This document shows positions 11,552-19,778 of a stretch of 49,261 nucleotides of DNA, piece by piece (position 1 is the first letter of the stretch; each line of letters begins with the position of its first letter). This DNA is from Corallococcus interemptor (GTDB taxonomy: Bacteria > Myxococcota > Myxococcia > Myxococcales > Myxococcaceae). Location: positions 1 to 49,261 of the forward strand of contig NZ_RAWM01000061.1 of assembly GCF_003668875.1 (NCBI RefSeq), in the 5' to 3' direction. Under the pieces are notes generated by a model. It had not been told where the DNA came from. It worked only from the letters and a program-made list of their open reading frames with translations, and did no database searches. The position numbers and the translations under genes were made by a program.

Positions 11552-12951
11552 TAGTGACTCCCTCCGGGGGGTGCGGCGCCGGTCAGGGCGGCCACCACGC
11601 GCTCCAATCGCATGCCGCGACTGGCCTTCACCAGCACCACGTCACCGGGAGAGAGCCGGGGCGTCAACCACGCCACCAATGGCTCCACTTCGGTGAAGTG
11701 GGCGGCGGAATCTCCCATGTCCGCGCTGCCCAGGCCGCCCGCGGAGCGGGGGCCGAAGAACGCGACCAGCTTCGCGTGCCGCGCGACGAGCTCACCCAGC
11801 CGGGCATGCTCCTCCGCCTCGCCCGCGCCCAATTCCAGCATGTCGCCCAGCACCGCCACCGCCCGGCCACCGTCCGGCACCAGCGTGCCCAGCGTGACGA
11901 GCGCGGCCTCCATGGAGGCCGGGTTGGCGTTGTAGCAGTCGTCCACCACCGTGACGCCGTTGCGGCCGTCCACGATGTTGAGCCTTCGCGCGTACGGCCG
12001 CGCGGACTCCAGGCCCTTCACGCACTCCTCCGGGGAGTAGCCCAGGGCCAGCGCCGTCGCGAACGCCGCCGTCGCGTTCTGCGCGTTGTGCGGCCCCACG
12101 AAGTGCAGGCGCACCGGCCAGTCCTTCCCCTGGTAGCGCACGGTGGCCACCATGCCGTCGCGGCCCAGCGTGTGGACCGCCGTGAGGCGCACGTCCGCCC
12201 CTTCCGTCCGGCCGAACGTCAGCTGCTTCGCGCCGCTGCGCGCGGCCTGACGCACGATGAGCGCGTCGTCCAGGTTGATGACCGCGGTGGCCTGGGGCAG
12301 CAGCTCGCGGAACATCTCCCCTTCCGCCTCCGCCACGCCCTCCAGGCTGCCCAGCCCCTCCAGGTGCTCCGGCTGGACGACGGTGATGACACCGGCGTCC
12401 GGCTGCACCTTGCGGGTGAGCCTTTCGATTTCGCCCGGCTGGTTCATCCCCACTTCGATGACGGCCGCCACGTGGGACGGCTCCAGCCGGAAGAGCGTGA
12501 GCGGGACGCCCACCTCGTTGTTGAAGTTGCCTTCCGTCTTCAGCGCGGGGCCGCGCGTGGCCAGGATGGCGCCCACCATCTCCTTGGTGGTCGTCTTCCC
12601 GTTGGAGCCCCCCACCGCCGCGACCGGGATGCGGAAGCGGCGGCGGTGCAGCGCGCCCAGGCCGCCCAGCGCGGCCAGGGTGTCCTCCACTTCGTACAGC
12701 GCGAAGCCCGGGGGCAGGGCCGGCAGCGCCCTCCCCCGCTTCACCACCGCCCCGGCCGCTCCCTGGCGCTGAGCACCGTCCACGAAGTCGTGGGCGTCGA
12801 AGCGCTCACCTTGCAGTGCCACGAAGAGGCACCCGGGGGTGAGCGACCGCGTGTCGGTGCAGACGGCGGGGAAGCCCGCTTCCACGGGCTCCCCGCGACG
12901 GGTCGCACCCGTCGCCTGCACCACCTCGTCATCGGAGAATCGAGCGGCCAT
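11551..12951 (-). CDS. murF: UDP-MurNAc-tripeptide--D-Ala-D-Ala ligase
   Basis: Adds the D-Ala-D-Ala dipeptide, completing the UDP-MurNAc-pentapeptide. The 466-residue protein has an N-terminal substrate domain with TDTRSLTPGCLFVAL, the P-loop GGSNGKTTTKEM, NFNNEVGVPLTLF, the ligase motif VIEVGMNQPGEI, and the C-terminal VVDDCYNANPASMEAAL signature. It starts 27 nt after murE. The stretch before the ATG is C-rich with no evident Shine-Dalgarno, so coupling to murE or a leaderless-like start is possible. Confidence 0.95.
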   Translation of the reverse strand: MAARFSDDEVVQATGATRRGEPVEAGFPAVCTDTRSLTPGCLFVALQGERFDAHDFVDGAQRQGAAGAVVKRGRALPALPPGFALYEVEDTLAALGGLGALHRRRFRIPVAAVGGSNGKTTTKEMVGAILATRGPALKTEGNFNNEVGVPLTLFRLEPSHVAAVIEVGMNQPGEIERLTRKVQPDAGVITVVQPEHLEGLGSLEGVAEAEGEMFRELLPQATAVINLDDALIVRQAARSGAKQLTFGRTEGADVRLTAVHTLGRDGMVATVRYQGKDWPVRLHFVGPHNAQNATAAFATALALGYSPEECVKGLESARPYARRLNIVDGRNGVTVVDDCYNANPASMEAALVTLGTLVPDGGRAVAVLGDMLELGAGEAEEHARLGELVARHAKLVAFFGPRSAGGLGSADMGDSAAHFTEVEPLVAWLTPRLSPGDVVLVKASRGMRLERVVAALTGAAPPGGSH

Positions 12952-12978
12952 GGAGGGGGGGTGTGGCCTTGGGCCGGT

Positions 12979-14517
12979 TCAGCCCGGGATGCGGTTGGCC
13001 AGCGCGCGCGCGGCGACCTCGCGGTCGTCGAACTTGAGCTTCTCGGTGCCCACCGTCTGGTAGGTCTCGTGGCCCTTGCCGGCGATGAGGACGACGTCGT
13101 CGTCCTTGGCCAGGTTGATGACCTGCTCGATGGCGGCGCGGCGGTCCGCGTCCACCAGGTAGCCCTTCTCCCCGTTCTTCGCCTTGCCCTCGGAGATGCG
13201 GCGCAGGCCGCCCTTCTCCAGGCCCGGCGTGACCTCGGAGATGATGGTCTCCGGGTCCTCCGTGCGCGGGTTGTCGCTGGTGACCATCACCAGGTCCGCG
13301 CCTTCCGCGGCCACGGTGCCCATCAGCGGGCGCTTGCCCTTGTCGCGGTCGCCACCGCAGCCGAAGACGACGATGACGCGGCCCTTGGCCAGCGCGCGCG
13401 CCGCCTCGATGGAGCGCTTGAGCGCGTCATCCGTGTGCGCGTAGTCCACCAGCACGGCCGGAGCCGGGCCGCCGCGGTGGTTCTCCGCACGGTCCATGCG
13501 GCCGGCCACGCCGGTGACGAGCTCGATGCCGCTCTTCACGTCCGAGCGGCTGATGCCCGCGCCCAGCGCGATGCCGGCGGCGAGCATGATGTTCTCCAGG
13601 TTGTGGGGCCCCAAGAGCTTGCTCTTGACCTTGATGTCGCCCGCGGGCGTCTTCAGGGTGGCCTCGATGCCCTTGAGCGAGTAGCTGGCGTCCGCGGCGG
13701 AGATTTCACCCGCGCCCGTGCGGCTGAACTTCCACGCCATGCGCTTCTGGTTGCGCAGCTCCGTGTAGATGCGGCTGGCGAAGGTGTCGTCGCCATTCAC
13801 CACGGCGGTGCCGGAGGCGCCCAGGTTCTCCACGAAGAGCTTGCGCTTCACCTGGAAGTACTCCTCCAGGTCCTTGTGGTAGTCTAGGTGGTCGCGCGAC
13901 AGGTTGCTGAAGCCCGCGGCCTTGAAGGTGAGCCCGTGCACGCGCTCCTGCGCGAGCGCGTGGCTGGAGACCTCCATCACCACCGTCTCCACGCCCGCGT
14001 CCACCATCTCGCGGAAGATGCGGTGCAGCTCCAGCGGGTCCGGCGTGGTGTTGGCCAGCTCCGTCGTCTTGCCGCCGAACTTGTAGCCCAGCGTCCCGAT
14101 GACGCCCGGCGCCGGAGAGCCGGTGTACATGGCGGCCGTGGCGAGGATGGCCTCCAGGAGGTACGTGGTGGTCGTCTTCCCGTTGGTGCCGGTGACGCCC
14201 AGCAGCGTCAACTTGTCCGCGGGACGGCCGTGGAAGTTGGCCGCGATGAGGGCCAGCGCCTTGCGCGCGCTGCTCACCTTGAAGAACGGCACCTGCGAGG
14301 ACTGCCCCTGCTTCTCCGAAACCACGGCGACCGCGCCGCGCGACACGGCTTCACCAATGAACTGGGCCCCGTCTTCCTTCAGGCCCGGCACGGCGATGAA
14401 GAGATCCCCCGGCTTCACGCGCCGCGAATCCTGCGTCACTCCCGTGACGTCGACCGCGGAACGGCCGCCCGAGGTCTGCTCGGCTCCACACCCTGCGAGG
14501 ACATCCGTCAGCTTCAT
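12979..14517 (-). CDS. murE: UDP-MurNAc-L-Ala-D-Glu--meso-diaminopimelate ligase
   Basis: Adds the third stem residue. The 512-residue protein has TQDSRRVKPGDLFIAV near the N-terminus, the P-loop GVTGTNGKTTTTYLL at residues 108-122, NTTPDPLELHRIF, and the DNPR motif (SDNPRTEDPETII) that marks meso-diaminopimelate rather than lysine specificity. The start at 14517 (MKLTDVL) has GGGGAAGAG just upstream; the longer frame to 14562 lacks support. It is 49 nt downstream of ftsI. Confidence 0.95.
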   Translation of the reverse strand: MKLTDVLAGCGAEQTSGGRSAVDVTGVTQDSRRVKPGDLFIAVPGLKEDGAQFIGEAVSRGAVAVVSEKQGQSSQVPFFKVSSARKALALIAANFHGRPADKLTLLGVTGTNGKTTTTYLLEAILATAAMYTGSPAPGVIGTLGYKFGGKTTELANTTPDPLELHRIFREMVDAGVETVVMEVSSHALAQERVHGLTFKAAGFSNLSRDHLDYHKDLEEYFQVKRKLFVENLGASGTAVVNGDDTFASRIYTELRNQKRMAWKFSRTGAGEISAADASYSLKGIEATLKTPAGDIKVKSKLLGPHNLENIMLAAGIALGAGISRSDVKSGIELVTGVAGRMDRAENHRGGPAPAVLVDYAHTDDALKRSIEAARALAKGRVIVVFGCGGDRDKGKRPLMGTVAAEGADLVMVTSDNPRTEDPETIISEVTPGLEKGGLRRISEGKAKNGEKGYLVDADRRAAIEQVINLAKDDDVVLIAGKGHETYQTVGTEKLKFDDREVAARALANRIPG

Positions 14518-14566
14518 CTCTTCCCCTTCACACGCATTGCTTGCGGGGCCTGGAAAGGACACGGCC

Positions 14567-16588
14567 TCATTGCCGCGTCGCCAGTTCCAGCGTCACCCGT
14601 GCCCCCTTCTCCACCAGCGCACCGGCGGGGGGGGTCTGAGATACGACTCGTCCACTACCCTGCAGTTGTGGCTCCAGCGCCGCGGCGAGCATCTTCACCA
14701 CGGCCTCGCGTCCTGCCTGACCCTGGACGTCCGGCACACGCACCGTGCCGGGCTCCGGGGTCTCGGTCACCGCATCCTCCAGGCCGGCCCGTGCGGGCAC
14801 GGCCTTCGCCAGCGCCTTCGATGCCGGAGGGGGCATCACGGGCACGGCGGCCGCGGCCACCTCGGCGGGTGCCACCGTGCGGGACGGGGGCACGGCCAGG
14901 TGGGCCATGGCGGCGGTAGCGATTTCCTTGAAGGCAGGGGCAGCCACGTTCCCCCCGTATACGTCTGTCTTGGGTTCGTCCACCACCACGAGAATCACGG
15001 CGCGCGGGGCCTCGGCTGGCACCATGCCCGCGAACGACGCGATGCGTTTGTCGGAATACCCCCGTGCCACGGGGTCCGCCTTCTGGGCCGTACCCGTCTT
15101 TCCGGCCACCCGGTAGTCGTCCATGGCGGCCTTGGGCGCGGTCCCTCCCTTGACCACCACGCTCTCGAGCATGCCCACGACCTGCCGCGCCACCCTCTGG
15201 GAAACGACCCGGCGCAGCTCCGTGGGCTGGTTCTCCAGCAGCACCACGCCGTCCGGGTCCACGACCTTGGAGACCAGGTACGGGCGCATCAGGACGCCGT
15301 CGTTGGCCAACGCCCCGTAGGCCGCCGTCAGCTGGACGGCGGTGGAGGTCATGCCCTGGCCGAAGGATTGGGTGGCCAGGGAGATGTCCGATTTCGGAAA
15401 CGGGATGACGCCCCGGCTCTCGCCGGTGAGCGCCAGGCCGGTGCGCTCCGCGAAGCCGAAGGCGTGGTAGGCGGCGACGAACTTCTCGCGGCCCAGGGCC
15501 TCGGCGACCTTCGCGGCGCAGATGTTGGAGGACACCTGGAGGATGCCCTGGGCGTTGAGCCAGCCGTGCGGGTGGGTGTCCCGGATGGTGTGCCGGCCAA
15601 TGCGCATGGCGCCGTTCTCACAGAAGAACAGCTGGTCCGCGGTGATGGCCTTCTCTTCCAGCGCGGCGGCCACCACGAAGGCCTTCATCGTGGAGCCGGG
15701 CTCGAAGGCGTCCAGCGCGGCGCGGTTGCGGATGGCGTTCTTCACGCCGTCTTCCGGCGTGTTGGGGTTGAAGCGCGGGTTGTTGGCCAGTGCCAGAATC
15801 TCTCCGGTGCGCGGGTCCAGCACCACCGCCATGCCCGCCGTCGCCTTGGCGTCGTCCACCGCCTTGGCCAGCGCCTTCTCCGCGACGTACTGGAGGTGGC
15901 GGTCCAGCGTGAGCGTGACGGCGGCGCCCTGGCGCTCCAGCGGATCCATGGCGCCCTGGACCATCAGCTTGCGGCCCTTGGCGTCCCGGAAGCCGGAGGT
16001 GCGCGAGTTCTGCCCGGACAGCTCGTCCTCGAAGGCCAGCTCCAGGCCCTCCAGGCCGTGGCCGTCGGTGCCCACCATGCCCACGATGTGCGCGCCCAGC
16101 TCGCGCTGGGGATAGAAGCGCTTGGGCTCCTTGGTGAAGCCCAGGCCGGGCAGGCCCAGCGCCTTCACCGCCTCCACCTCCTGGGGCTTCGCCTGGCGCT
16201 TCACCCACGCGAAGCGCTTGGCGCGGGACAGGCGCGCGGCCAGGTCACCGCTGTCCATGTGCACGGCGCGGGCGAGCTGCCGGGCCGCCTGCGGCACGTC
16301 GGGGAGCAGGGACGGGTCCACCCAGATGGAGTCCACCTCCACGCTCTGCGCCAGCGGCGTGCCGCGACGGTCGAAGATGTCACCGCGCCGGGCGGGGATG
16401 TCGATCTGCCGGACGTACTGGTCCTGCGCCAGGCCCCGCAGCTTCTCCTGCTGGAAGACCTGGAGGTAGACCGCGCGGCCGAACGCCGTGCCCAAGAGCA
16501 CCAGGAACAGCCCGAACAGGAGCTGGACCCGCAGCCGGAGCCCCTTCGTGTTCGACTCTGGAATCCGCGCGCTCTTGAGGTCCCTCAC
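14567..16588 (-). CDS. ftsI: Septal transpeptidase FtsI/PBP3 with C-terminal PASTA domain
   Basis: Class B penicillin-binding protein that cross-links septal peptidoglycan. The 673-residue protein has one N-terminal membrane segment (residues 19-40), a PBP dimerisation domain with RRGDIFDRRGTPLA, and the transpeptidase motifs SxxK at S299-K302 (EPGSTMKAF), SxN at S353-N355 and KTG at 497-499. A C-terminal PASTA domain spans about 615-670 (VRVPDVQGQ...VVSQTPPAG), joined by an Ala/Pro-rich linker. E. coli FtsI lacks PASTA; the architecture resembles SpoVD and Gram-positive PBPs, but the dcw position makes FtsI the best name. The GTG start at 16588 overlaps the ftsL stop (GTGA). Confidence 0.94.
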   Translation of the reverse strand: MRDLKSARIPESNTKGLRLRVQLLFGLFLVLLGTAFGRAVYLQVFQQEKLRGLAQDQYVRQIDIPARRGDIFDRRGTPLAQSVEVDSIWVDPSLLPDVPQAARQLARAVHMDSGDLAARLSRAKRFAWVKRQAKPQEVEAVKALGLPGLGFTKEPKRFYPQRELGAHIVGMVGTDGHGLEGLELAFEDELSGQNSRTSGFRDAKGRKLMVQGAMDPLERQGAAVTLTLDRHLQYVAEKALAKAVDDAKATAGMAVVLDPRTGEILALANNPRFNPNTPEDGVKNAIRNRAALDAFEPGSTMKAFVVAAALEEKAITADQLFFCENGAMRIGRHTIRDTHPHGWLNAQGILQVSSNICAAKVAEALGREKFVAAYHAFGFAERTGLALTGESRGVIPFPKSDISLATQSFGQGMTSTAVQLTAAYGALANDGVLMRPYLVSKVVDPDGVVLLENQPTELRRVVSQRVARQVVGMLESVVVKGGTAPKAAMDDYRVAGKTGTAQKADPVARGYSDKRIASFAGMVPAEAPRAVILVVVDEPKTDVYGGNVAAPAFKEIATAAMAHLAVPPSRTVAPAEVAAAAVPVMPPPASKALAKAVPARAGLEDAVTETPEPGTVRVPDVQGQAGREAVVKMLAAALEPQLQGSGRVVSQTPPAGALVEKGARVTLELATRQ

Positions 16589-16977
16589 CGCCCGGTCCCC
16601 CGCTCCGCCACGCGGACGGCCGGGGCCGCCGAACGGGCCTGCGCGGTGCCGGAGCCCTTCACGCGCTCATCCGCGAGGGACACCACCGCGCTGCCCTTGG
16701 GCATGGCCATGCCCAGCTGCTCACGGGCCACGCGCTCCAGCCGCGCCGGGGCCTTGAGCGTGGCCAGCTCCAGCTTGAGCCGGTCGTTCTCCCGGGTGAG
16801 CGAGCGGCTCTCGCCCTCCGCGTTGGACAGGCGGTAGCCCATGTCCACCACCAGCACGCGGCTCGTCACATGGAGGATGCCCACGCCAGCGAACAGGGTG
16901 AAGAGCATGACGGCGGGCAACAGGTGCAGCAGCACGCCGGCCACGGACACGGAGGGACGCGAGAGGGCCTTGCTCAT
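16585..16977 (-). CDS. ftsL: Cell division protein FtsL
   Basis: Small bitopic divisome protein that pairs with FtsB/FtsQ and activates FtsW-FtsI. The 130-residue protein has one membrane segment ([22 protein letters not shown], about residues 16-37) and a periplasmic coiled coil ([25 protein letters not shown]), followed by the FtsL-like [14 protein letters not shown]. Sequence identity in this family is low, so position is important: between rsmH and ftsI with 4-bp overlaps on both sides. Confidence 0.88.
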   Translation of the reverse strand: MSKALSRPSVSVAGVLLHLLPAVMLFTLFAGVGILHVTSRVLVVDMGYRLSNAEGESRSLTRENDRLKLELATLKAPARLERVAREQLGMAMPKGSAVVSLADERVKGSGTAQARSAAPAVRVAERGTGR

Positions 16978-17879
16978 CGGATTTTCTCCACCACGCGCAG
17001 GTGCGCGCTGCGAGAGCGGGGGTTGGCCTCGACTTCCGCTTCGGAAGCCGCGACGGCCTTCTTGGACACGAGGGCGAAGTCACCCTGGCTGTTGCACACG
17101 CACACCGGGAAGCCCGGCGGACAGGTGCATCCGCCCACCAGGGCGCGGAAGGCTTCCTTCACCTTCCGGTCCTCCAGGGAGTGGAAGGCGATGACCGCGG
17201 CGCGGCCGCCCACCTTCAGCAGCGAGGGCAGCGCGGCGAGCAGCGCGTCCAGCGCCTCCAGCTCCCCGTTCACCGCCATGCGCAGCGCCTGGAAGGTGCG
17301 GGTGGCCACGTGGATGCGGTCCGGCCACGCCTTGCGGGGCACGGCGCGCTTCACCACCTCCGCGGCCTCCAGCGTGCGCTGGGGCAGCGCCTTCTTCAGC
17401 TCCCGCGCGATGGGCCGGGCGAAGGGCTCTTCTCCAAAATCCTTGAGCAGCTTCGCCAGGTCGCGCTCGTCCGTTTCGGCGATGAGCTCCGCGGCGGTGA
17501 GGCCGCTGTCGCCCATGCGCATGTCCAGCGGGCCGTCCTTCATGAAGGAGAAGCCGCGCTCGGCCACGTCCAGCTGCGGCGAGGACACGCCCAGGTCCAC
17601 CAGCACGCCGTCCACGGGGAGCAGGTCCTGCGCGACATGGGAGAGGTCCGCGAAGTTGCCCTGCCGGGCCTGGAAGCGCGGGTTGCCCCCCATGCGCGCG
17701 GTGGCGGCGGCCAGCGCCACGGGGTCCCGGTCCACGCCCACCACCGTGGCGCCCCGGGCGAGCAGCGCCTGGGTGTGGCCTCCGCCGCCGAGCGTCCCGT
17801 CGAGGATGATCTTCCCCTCCGCCGGGTTCAGCAGCTCCACCGTCTCGTGGAGCAGGACGGTCTGGTGCTGGAAGTCCAC
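16974..17879 (-). CDS. rsmH: 16S rRNA (cytosine(1402)-N(4))-methyltransferase
   Basis: SAM-dependent methyltransferase (MraW) acting on C1402 of 16S rRNA in the decoding centre. The protein begins [17 protein letters not shown], followed by the SAM motif [46 protein letters not shown] and late [17 protein letters not shown], all standard for RsmH. The GTG start at 17879 gives 301 residues, aligns with the family and avoids overlapping the STAS gene; an ATG at 17948 would add 23 Pro/Ser-rich residues. It overlaps ftsL by 4 bp. Confidence 0.95.
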   Translation of the reverse strand: MDFQHQTVLLHETVELLNPAEGKIILDGTLGGGGHTQALLARGATVVGVDRDPVALAAATARMGGNPRFQARQGNFADLSHVAQDLLPVDGVLVDLGVSSPQLDVAERGFSFMKDGPLDMRMGDSGLTAAELIAETDERDLAKLLKDFGEEPFARPIARELKKALPQRTLEAAEVVKRAVPRKAWPDRIHVATRTFQALRMAVNGELEALDALLAALPSLLKVGGRAAVIAFHSLEDRKVKEAFRALVGGCTCPPGFPVCVCNSQGDFALVSKKAVAASEAEVEANPRSRSAHLRVVEKIR

Positions 17880-17904
17880 GGGCGGGGGCCTTGGGTGCGA
17901 AGGG

Positions 17905-18288
17905 TCAGACGAAGGGAGCGCGCGCGAGCTGGAAGGCGGCCCGGGCATCGTTCATGTGCGGGTACAGCTCGAAGGCGTCATGGGCGCCGGCCGCGCGGAA
18001 GATGGCGGCCAGGTACGGCGACAGCCCGGACAGCTTCACGTCGCCGCCAGCGCGGCGGAACGCGTCCGCGCGGGCCATCAGCGGGCGCACGCCCCGGTAG
18101 TTCAGGTGGGAGACGTCCGCGAAGTCGAGGACGACCTGGCGCGTGCCCCGGTGCAGCCGGTGCATCAGGTCCTCGCACAGCTTGACGAGGTCCGCCTCCT
18201 CCAGCTCGCCCTCCAGCATCAGCGTCTCCACGCGCTCGGACGCCGCCACCACCGCCCTGTTCCGACGAACCTCCTGCACCTGGTCCAT
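17905..18288 (-). CDS. STAS-domain protein inside the dcw cluster
   Basis: A 127-residue protein that is a single STAS domain: [45 protein letters not shown], and a final amphipathic region ([21 protein letters not shown]). STAS proteins are usually anti-anti-sigma factors or parts of signalling complexes. Here the usual DSSG phosphorylation motif reads NYRG, so the phosphorylatable serine is absent. The start at 18288 (MDQVQEVRR) is taken for domain length and an upstream AAGGGTGGG stretch; a longer frame to 18438 overlaps mraZ and is less likely. It lies 50 nt after mraZ and 25 nt before rsmH, on the same strand, so it is almost certainly co-transcribed with the division genes. Role unknown. 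Confidence 0.85.
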   Translation of the reverse strand: MDQVQEVRRNRAVVAASERVETLMLEGELEEADLVKLCEDLMHRLHRGTRQVVLDFADVSHLNYRGVRPLMARADAFRRAGGDVKLSGLSPYLAAIFRAAGAHDAFELYPHMNDARAAFQLARAPFV

Positions 18289-18338
18289 GCGCCTGCCCAC
18301 CCTTCTCTTTGCGAAACCTGAAGCTGTCGACTTCCTGG

Positions 18339-18791
18339 CTACGGCTGGCGCAGCTCGCCCAGCACCCGCAACACGTCCGGGGAGGTGGCTTCCTGGCGCG
18401 CGTCCTCCTGCGCCTTCGCCCAGCCTTCCTGGCTCCAAAGCTCAATCACCTTCACCATCCCCGCCCACACCACGTCCTTCTCCAGCTTCGCGTACGCCCT
18501 GAGCGACGGCGGAATCAGCAACCGTCCCAGCTTGTCCAGCGGGCACTCCTGCGCGCTGGCCACGTACAGCCGCATCAACGTCTTGACCCCCGGCTCCATG
18601 GGGTTGCGCCGGGCGAGCGCGGTCTCCAACGCCTCCCACTCCCGCACCGGATAGGCGTGGAGGCAGGGGTCCAGGGCCGTGGTGACGATGAGCCGCTCGT
18701 CGTAGGCGCCCACCAGCGTCTCCCGCAGCTTGGCCGGGAGGCTGGTGCGCCCCTTCGCGTCGATCTGGTGCTCATAGACGCCTCGGAACAC
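18339..18791 (-). CDS. mraZ: Transcriptional regulator MraZ
   Basis: First gene of the dcw cluster; its product is known in other bacteria to bind repeats in its own promoter and to repress the cluster. The 150-residue protein has the two SpoVT-AbrB-like halves, with the paired motifs [13 protein letters not shown] near the N-terminus and [13 protein letters not shown] in the second half. The start is GTG at 18791 ([10 protein letters not shown] follows). A sigma70-like promoter and a TGGGA/TGGTG repeat pair lie upstream. Confidence 0.95.
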   Translation of the reverse strand: MFRGVYEHQIDAKGRTSLPAKLRETLVGAYDERLIVTTALDPCLHAYPVREWEALETALARRNPMEPGVKTLMRLYVASAQECPLDKLGRLLIPPSLRAYAKLEKDVVWAGMVKVIELWSQEGWAKAQEDARQEATSPDVLRVLGELRQP

Positions 18792-18830
18792 GCGGGACGA
18801 TCCACCTTTTCAGCCCAGCACGGGACGGAC

Positions 18831-18845
18831 CACCACTCCTTCCCA
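18831..18845 (-). promoter_or_regulatory. Candidate MraZ box
   Basis: On the minus strand TGGGA-N5-TGGTG lies 40-54 bp before the mraZ start, downstream of the predicted promoter. MraZ in E. coli and other bacteria is known to bind TGGGN repeats spaced by 5 bp. The second repeat is imperfect, so this is a candidate only. Confidence 0.4.
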
Positions 18846-18870
18846 CTTCTTACCCCTCTAACGGCCGGCA

Positions 18871-18899
18871 TACATACGCGCCCCCCCCAGGGGGGTCAA
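18871..18899 (-). promoter_or_regulatory. Candidate sigma70 promoter of the dcw cluster
   Basis: On the minus strand TTGACC (18899-18894), a 17-bp spacer and TATGTA (18876-18871) lie about 80 bp upstream of the mraZ GTG. The -35 matches 5 of 6 bases and the spacing is optimal; the -10 is weaker. Confidence 0.5.
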
Positions 18900-19030
18900 G
18901 AAACCGCGCAACAGGCTGAAACACCGCGAGCACGGCGGCGGACATCCGCCAGGGCACACGCCGCGCGGCCTACCTTTGAGGATGGGGTAAACTTGAGTTC
19001 TTCCGCTCCCAGGCTGAGACTGGCAGTCAC

Positions 19031-19741
19031 GTGAACACGAACGTTCGACTGAAGGTGGCCTACAAGACGCCGCAATCACTGGTCGGCGAGTACACCCGCA
19101 GCGTGGGTCTTGGCGGCGTCACCCTGGAGACGCGAAGGGCCCTGCCGCTGGGCACCCGGTTCACCTTCGAGCTGCACGCGGGCGGCATGCCGCGTCCGGT
19201 GGAGGTGCTGGGGGAGGTGGTCCGGGTGGAGCCCCGCCCCGGCGAGCGCTTCCTGCTGACCGTGCGCTACGACGGCGCGGAGGATCGCAGCGCGCTGGAC
19301 GCGGTGCTCCAGTTCATCTTCGCCCAGGAGGAGCAGAACGGCCTGCGCCGCTTCCCGCGCATCCCGCTGCACCTGCGCGCGAGGGAGAGCGACCCCCGGG
19401 CGCCGTTCTTCTACGTGCGCGACATCTCCCGGGGCGGCGTGGGCCTGGAGGTGGACGCCCCCGCCCTGCCCCGCGAGGTGCAGGTGGGCACGCCCTTCTT
19501 CATGGAGATGGACATGAAGGAGGGGCCGCTGCTGCTCCACGGCGAGGTGGCGTGGACGTCCACGGTGCCGCGCAAGGGCGTGGCCCAGGCGGTGACGCCG
19601 GGCTTCGGCGCGACCTTCGGCCGGCTGCGTCCGGACATGGTCCAGCGCCTGGAGGACCTGATGTCGCTGGAGCACCTGCCGCCCGCGCCCTGGCGGGCCC
19701 GGGTCAGCTTCGGCCTGGATGCCGTGTCGCGGATGCCCTGA
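19031..19741 (+). CDS. Double PilZ-domain protein
   Basis: A 236-residue soluble protein of two PilZ-like halves. The first (residues 1-100) has the PilZ-like fold signature YTRSVGLGGVTLE but no RxxxR motif. The second (105-220) has RRFPR at 106-110 and DISRGG at 131-136, which fit the c-di-GMP-binding RxxxR and [D/N]xSxxG motifs. This pattern matches the family of PilZ-like paralogues common in Myxococcus. The second half could bind c-di-GMP; the first is likely degenerate. The GTG start at 19031 lacks a strong Shine-Dalgarno. The gene is divergent from mraZ across 239 bp and convergent with the acyl-CoA dehydrogenase gene, 37 bp away. Confidence 0.88.
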   Translation: MNTNVRLKVAYKTPQSLVGEYTRSVGLGGVTLETRRALPLGTRFTFELHAGGMPRPVEVLGEVVRVEPRPGERFLLTVRYDGAEDRSALDAVLQFIFAQEEQNGLRRFPRIPLHLRARESDPRAPFFYVRDISRGGVGLEVDAPALPREVQVGTPFFMEMDMKEGPLLLHGEVAWTSTVPRKGVAQAVTPGFGATFGRLRPDMVQRLEDLMSLEHLPPAPWRARVSFGLDAVSRMP

Positions 19742-19778
19742 AGCCGCCTGGCCAGGGCACCCGCGAGGGCCTTGCCGG

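Noticed and set aside
14099-16837. Plus-strand frame of 912 codons across murE, ftsI and ftsL
   Set aside because: Antisense to genes with complete family motifs; composition is that of a shadow frame.
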